Source: Plectrocnemia conspersa
Lineage: Eukaryota; Arthropoda; Insecta; Trichoptera; Polycentropodidae
NCBI GenBank assembly: GCA_009617715.1
Contig: VTFK01000364.1
Location: 186,001 to 250,000 of the forward strand
Direction: 5' to 3'
Length of the DNA stretch: 64,000 nt
Under the pieces are notes generated by a model. The model did not search any database. It saw nothing but the letters and a program-made list of their open reading frames with translations, and was not told the origin of the DNA. Positions within the stretch are counted from its first letter, which is position 1, and each line of letters opens with the position of its first letter. Below, in pieces: positions 58,562 to 64,000 of this stretch. The translations under genes were made by a program, and so were the position numbers.

Positions 58562-59395
58562 GAGTACGCTCGGGATAAGGATGCCGGTTTGTTATTGTGT
58601 GCGTGTACATGTATATGAGAGGGAGAAGCGATGTAGCGTGTACTTCGTTGTCTCGCTTTCTCTTTTAAGGACAGTCGCTGATTCGTCAACACTGATATTC
58701 GTCATTAAAGTGCAGTGTGGAACAGAAGTTCGATCTTCTCTAGTGATTTATTTTAAATAATTTTGTGTTGATATTGGTTTAAAACCCAGAAATGCCCACT
58801 GTCCCATGGGTAGGTCACTAATCTCGTGCCACTGTTTTTTATTTATAAATGAAATTTTAAGAGAACAAAATTTCTAAATTGATATTAAGGCTTCAAATAT
58901 AAACTGTAAGTTATTCGTTCTCTTACCCGTGGATTAAAATATTTTAATTATTTTTCCATTAATCCGTACGTTGTTGGTTTTTTTTACACTATTCTCTGTA
59001 AGGCTTAAAAAAGTTATTATTCTTATCGTTGCGCCAATGATAATTTTTTAATTTATTCAATGGATTCTAATGATTTAATAGAGTCGTCGAGCCATTAAAC
59101 AATCTGCGAATAATTTCTTTCCCCATTTTATATCTTTTTGCTTTTGAAGAATAGCGAAAGATTTCATTATATTTTGCAAATATTTAATTAATGACATCAA
59201 TGTCTGGTTTCTTCGATTATATAATATATTTTTAATTGTCCGTTGAAATTTCCAACTTAGCTCAGATGTATGTATGTTAAATAAACATATATTTTCTTTT
59301 AAAATAAAAAAATTAAATATTCTGAGCGAAATTGTTTAGAGCCACACAGTTCACGCACACAATAACAAACTGGAATCCTTATCCCGAGCGTTCTA
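58562..59395. mobile_element. ~830-bp TIR element with promoter-like interior
   Basis: Left end TAGAGTACGCTCGGGATAAG continuing GTTTGTTATTGTGTGCGTG. The right end is its inverse (CACGCACACAATAACAAAC ... CTTATCCCGAGCG TTCTA). TIRs are about 45 bp, with a possible TA duplication (Tc1/mariner type). The interior has GAGA motifs, and at 58792 an ATG with the short open stretch MPTVPW stopping at a GTAGGT donor. No transposase domain was found. Confidence 0.75.
58792..58809 (+). other. Candidate tiny first coding exon inside the TIR element
   Basis: ATG in the context CCAGAAATG, six codons (MPTVPW), then TGG|GTAGGT. It is preceded by a plausible leader containing GTCAACACTGATATTCGTCA. If real, the rest of the coding sequence lies further right and was not found. 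Confidence 0.25.
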
Positions 59396-60470
59396 TACGC
59401 AATGAAAAACGTTTCGAAATAAAATCGGTATTGAAATAAAATATATGCATGTTAAAAAATATGGACGAAAATAAAAAATCATACATAAAAATGTGGTTCG
59501 GTGAATTTTCCGGACACGAATTTGGCGACAGAATTTTTACGGACACTGATTATTTAGGACATAATAAATAAAATAAAATTTTTTTATTATTTTGTTAAGA
59601 CAATTAAGCATTTGGATTGTTGAATTTTTAACCACTGAATTCTTAATTACCTTTCTCCATTATTAAAAGTAGCATTTTTGTCTTAATCCGTTTAAAAGGA
59701 TCGCAAAAAAAAACATAATTAATTTCATAAAAGTAACGTAAAACTATGTAGTAATAGAAATAGACCATTTGGCAAGACAATAGAAAAAAATTGTTTGAAG
59801 TTATGCAAGATTTTATTACATGTCACTACTATTATGTTTTATAAAAATCACTTTGAACGGATTTAGAAAAAAATATGTTTTCAATAATGGAAAAAAGTAA
59901 TTAAAAAGAGTATGAGACGTAACGTTTTTTGCGTTATTTCACGAAGTAAAAATTGGATTTATTTCAAGTTACATTGAAGTCGGTGGTTAAAAATTCAACA
60001 ATCCAAATGTTTACCTAAAATTTTTTTTATTATACTATTAAAGATATATTTTTGTCCGGAAAGTTCCTGTCCGCCTAATGAAAATTCAAAAATAAAAACA
60101 AAGAAGTTTATTGTGTCATTAAATAAATTTCATAATAAGTACGTCCGTCTGCCATATAATCTTTTATGAAAATTGCGATTTTTCAGTAAAATGTTGATTT
60201 TTTTGTTTTGATCAGATTGACGTGAATTTTTCATTATAAAATAGACCTCGTAGCAATAAAAGTATATGTATCACCTTGTTGCAAAATGGTGGCCAGTAAA
60301 AAACTAAAGAATTTATAACTACGTTGGAAAAAACTGCTACATAAAACTGTACGTAATGAAAAACGTTTAGAAATAGAAACTGCATTGAAATAAAAATTTA
60401 AAAAATAGTTTATTTTGTCTTAATAAATTTCATATTAGATACATACGTACGTCTGTCATACAAAAAAAAA
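59395..60470 (+). repeat. Direct repeats flanking the foldback element
   Basis: CGCAATGAAAAACGTTTCGAA (59399) recurs as CGTAATGAAAAACGTTTAG (60351), and ATAAATTTCATAATAAGTAC (60122) recurs as AATAAATTTCATATTAGATAC (60421), followed each time by GTCCGTCTG or GTCTGTC. This suggests segmental duplication around the insertion. Confidence 0.6.
59487..60075. mobile_element. GTCCG-ended foldback element, complete
   Basis: Two arms of about 280 bp are inverted about a centre near 59790: GGACACGAATTTGG, CATTTGGATTGTTGAAT, TTAACCACTGAATTC, ATCCGTTTAAAAGGAT on the left mirror AACGGATTTAG, TTCACGAAGTAAAAAT, TCAACAATCCAAATG and TTTTTGTCCGGAAAG on the right. Ends carry GTCCGG/CCGGAC. No coding. One arm also occurs alone at 40016-40325. 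Confidence 0.85.
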
Positions 60471-60479
60471 AAAAACACT

Positions 60480-63400
60480 GGTTAAGATTTAAATTTAAAA
60501 AAATGCTCAAAGTAATATTTTATTTATTCAAAAAAACATATTAAATGCAACTAAAATGAAAAAAATTAAACAAAATGTGCACTGTATATTTTCTAAGGTC
60601 ACGTCCTTGATATTGCTACGTAATATAAATAAAAATTGATCTTCGAAGATGGGTTTTTCTTTACATCTGATAATAAAACATTATAGACAAAATATGTCAC
60701 TTCTTATATATAAGATTATATTACCGAATCTCTTCGATATTCATTAACTAGTAAATGACACGTGTCCAATTTCAGTAAAATAAGATTATATAAAATGAGC
60801 AATCCATCACAATACATCGCATAATACGTTTATTTTTTTCCACTAGATTGTAACATAAAAATTATAATACGCACTAATAATAGCTGAGATAATATATTAT
60901 ATAAATATAAAAAAATATTAAGTAACATCGAGTGGATTAATCCCGTGTCTTTGCTGACTGTTCCAGAAAGCTTTCGTCAAACAAAGGTAAAATAAGCTTT
61001 TAATAGATTCAATTATAAAGTGGTTCAATACGCGTACTTATCTTTAACATGTGTACATACATAAAACAATATCATATATAATGATTTAGTTTTATGAAAT
61101 GATCAATGTATAGCTTCAAAATTAAAAATTAAATATAGAGCTATATCATACTAACACCGCATAATTTTGTAAGTAATTCGTTAATCGTTACAAATTGTCA
61201 AAAAAAAAATACATTTTTTAATATAAATAAGTAAAATTATTAACTAAAAGTTTTGTGATATTTACTACATAATATGCAGAGTATATATTCGCTAATTTTT
61301 ATATAAAAAAGAGTATGCATCTTAACTCATTACTGTCCGCTATTTTCGTGGAATTTTAAATGTATGTACATATATACATATTTATATGTTTTGAAGAAAG
61401 GTAAAATTTTGTTCAAGCTAACTGAATAATTATAAATGTATATATTGAAATGAAGCGTGTTAGTGTTAGATTCCCTAAATAATGAACACTCCTTACTGTG
61501 TAAAATTCCATTTGAAGTTTTTTAGTAAAGTATTAATTTCTTCTTGTCAAAAATCAATCGTAAGTAAAATACAGAAATTTAAAACTGTAAGTGAAAAATT
61601 AAAATTAAACAAAATATTTACGAAACATAGACGTACGGGGACAATACGGTAGTCATGTACAATATAATATAAATCTAGAGTTAAGATCGCTTTTATACCG
61701 CGTTAAGCACTATAAATAAAAAAATTATATAGAAAAAATCAGACACATCTTAATGATTGCTTGCTAGGTGTGGAGTAAAACCAGTAATACTATGTTTTCT
61801 TAAGCTGTGAGTCATCCAAAATAAACTAGAAATACAATATACAATACTACTTTTTATAATCATCTTAATATGCAACATATACCAACAATTATATAACATT
61901 GTTATTTCATACTAGAAAATACAATAAAAATATATACACAATAGCCCACTAATCTTAAGTATTTTTAATGTATATTAATTGTATTTATGATATCATTAAA
62001 CGTCGCTTCTACCATACATAAGTATTATTCCAAATGTTCTTTAGCTATATCTTAATTTAAATCAGAGCCTGAATTGAATATTGATAGTTGTGAAACAGCA
62101 ATTGAGACGGCATGATTTTTTTAGTCAAAATATCTGGGTCTATTCTATTCGTTTTTATCAATAATTTTCGTATAAATTGTTTTCTGGAAAAGGGCTTAGA
62201 CATTGCAATTGAATTTGCTAATTTGAAAATGGATTTAACTACTATCTCTATATATTTTCAAATTCCATGAAATATTTGTTATTTTGTACAGCCATTGAGC
62301 TGAAATTAATTAAAGGCAATTTATTAATAAAATTTCCACCTAAACACACCTCAATGCTTTCTCAATATTAATTAATGAATAAAATCTCATCATTTAATTA
62401 AATCTTCGCATTTAAGTTACTGTAAACAGAAGTTATTAAAACGTCCTATAATCTTGCGATCATTAAACAAATTTATCGTAATTAAACTTTTCTAAATAAA
62501 AATTCAAGTAAATATGCAGTTAATTAGTAAAAAAAAATTAACAGACACTCGCGGTATTTAAATATATTACAATTAAAGACAAATTTTTAATGTGAAAATT
62601 TCAACCATCTGTACAATAAATTTAGAGGTCATTCTAACAAACATGTAGAGTATTTTTATGTGATATATATTGTAATTTATATGTGCTATATAATTGCGTC
62701 ATTAATTGTTAATATTTAAAGCATCAGCTAATAACATGTTCGTCCAGAGGCTTTAATCACTGTTTTTCACTCATGTGTCTAAAAATCTTATCTAATCCTT
62801 TTTTTATATTTTTCATTCTTTTTATTTTTTTTAAATTTATATTTTTATGTGTAAAACTTCAAAAAACCTTTAAATAGTTACAAATTTATTACAAATGTAT
62901 TTAAACTATAATACGTTTTTAGTTTCATATAAAATATTACAATTTTTCAGGTGATACGTTTTTTTTGCACACTACTGTATAAGTTCCATGAGTTAATACA
63001 TATACATATGTACCTACGTTAAAATAGAATAAACTATCCAAATTAAGGTTGGTAATATTATAATAATCTTTTTCAAAGTTAGGTGTATTTAATTAGTGAA
63101 TATGATATTATCTAAAGGGCAATTGTTAAGCCAGCCAAAAATTATAAGCAAATGTATTGTTTTTAAGTTAGCCCAAGACTCGCTATGGTATGGATCAGTT
63201 GCGAGATGACTGAATAACTTTTCCAATGAAATCGGGCCTCGAATGGTTTATGTTAATTAACATAAGATAAAACGTATGTTCCTTCAAAATGTTTTCCGAG
63301 GCATACGGAAAGCTAACATCGTCATTGCCCCTATAATTATCCTTCAATGAAAATGTCTCTTAAGTTTTGATTATGTTCATGACATGCTAGCGTCGGTAAG

Positions 63401-63480
63401 TTGCAAGTCCAAATCACGGGACATATCTTACTTGATTATGCATATAGCGTTTTTGAAGTGAAGGTGGGTTTAAAACGTGT
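60480..63480. other. Long AT-rich stretch, no feature seen
   Basis: About 3 kb of very AT-rich DNA without frames, repeats or element ends that I can support. Confidence 0.55.
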
Positions 63481-63491
63481 GGTGGAAGTGC

Positions 63492-64000
63492 TTAGTCTAC
63501 GCTACCTAAAATACTTTTCAACCTTTGCAAAGGTTCGATCTTCATTCATCCAAGTGTGACGTTGTTAATTTATATCAAAGATCGAGAACGTTATTTACGC
63601 GGGTTAGATTCGCCTGGAGGACAATAGTCCTCCAGGCGTATATAATTGTTAATAAAGGATTAGTAAACATTAAAAAAATTGCTCTACTGAATGTAAAAAT
63701 AAAGGATTATCCTGCACGCGGTCTTCTGTGACGCAAAAGTGGGCGCGATAAACCGAGGGTTAAAGGCTCTCATAGACCGATGCGTACACGTTGTACGCGG
63801 TAGCAATAATGCTTATGAATTTTTTTAAAATAATGCTTATGCTTAGCTGTACGAGGCTTATTGCGGTAGGTGTAATTATGGACACCGATGCATTATGACG
63901 CGAGCGGCTATTCAGTTGCAGGCGCGACCAACGTTGGTAGCAATACTCGCTGGTTGCCCAACGGCGGGTTAGTCTACGCTACCCAAAAATACTTTTACCT
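63492..64000. repeat. Repeat unit bounded by direct repeats, running off the window
   Basis: TTAGTCTACGCTACCTAAAA at 63492 recurs as TTAGTCTACGCTACCCAAAA at 63969, both followed by ATACTTTTC/ATACTTTTA. The spacing of 477 bp fits a tandem repeat or LTR-like structure continuing beyond 64000. Inside are a perfect hairpin (63611-63638) and a GC-rich segment containing CGTACACGTTGTACG. Confidence 0.6.
63611..63638. repeat. Perfect 12-bp GC-rich hairpin
   Basis: CGCCTGGAGGAC, loop AATA, GTCCTCCAGGCG. It lies within the repeat unit at 63492-64000. Confidence 0.95.

Overview
The window looks like a piece of an insect nuclear genome. It is strongly AT-rich, has no compact gene packing, and contains one host gene split into short exons with GT-AG introns. 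It is also littered with relics of insect-type transposons (mariner, piggyBac-like, hAT, Tigger/pogo, Jockey-like LINE, Ty3/gypsy). The order cannot be fixed from sequence alone; Lepidoptera or Hymenoptera are both plausible.

Layout. (1) 2.7-8.3 kb, minus strand: the last four coding exons of a dimethylarginine dimethylaminohydrolase (DDAH) gene, about 183 residues. The frames join perfectly across three introns. The final exon (2746-2871) is short but carries the conserved Cys-Cys motif and the stop codon. The N-terminal exons were not found in the window. The ungapped alignment puts Arg where the vertebrate enzyme has its catalytic His and Gly where it has a substrate-binding Arg. (2) 8.4-24 kb: a nest of non-autonomous elements. 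These are a TAA-flanked MITE family (three copies), a GGGCCC-ended MITE pair, a TATAAATA-containing repeat family in both orientations, a hAT-like element, a piggyBac-like TTAA MITE and a mariner N-terminal relic. (3) 24-42 kb: tandem duplications, a GC island with a TATA box at 26.6-26.95 kb, a 2.2-kb transposon with about 330-bp inverted termini, and relics of Jockey, Tigger and gypsy elements. It also holds an intact 281-bp hAT MITE with a perfect 8-bp target duplication. (4) 42.1-49.2 kb: the most unusual region, a degenerate tandem array of GC-rich units separated by AT-rich spacers. Most units end, on the minus strand, at a 5' splice-site-like G|GTAYGC. A 371-nt segment with strong splice-site matches and a fully open frame sits at its upstream end. 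I read this as a possible minus-strand multi-exon transcript, perhaps a long non-coding RNA, with duplicated exons. (5) 49.5-64 kb: a second internally deleted transposase relic, nested perfect hairpins, foldback elements, a TIR element containing a promoter-like segment and a tiny ATG exon, and long stretches of featureless AT-rich DNA.

Apart from DDAH, and possibly the minus-strand array transcript, nothing here can be called a working host protein gene. Most open frames are chance frames or transposon debris. Family and residue assignments come from recalled family knowledge, without database searching.
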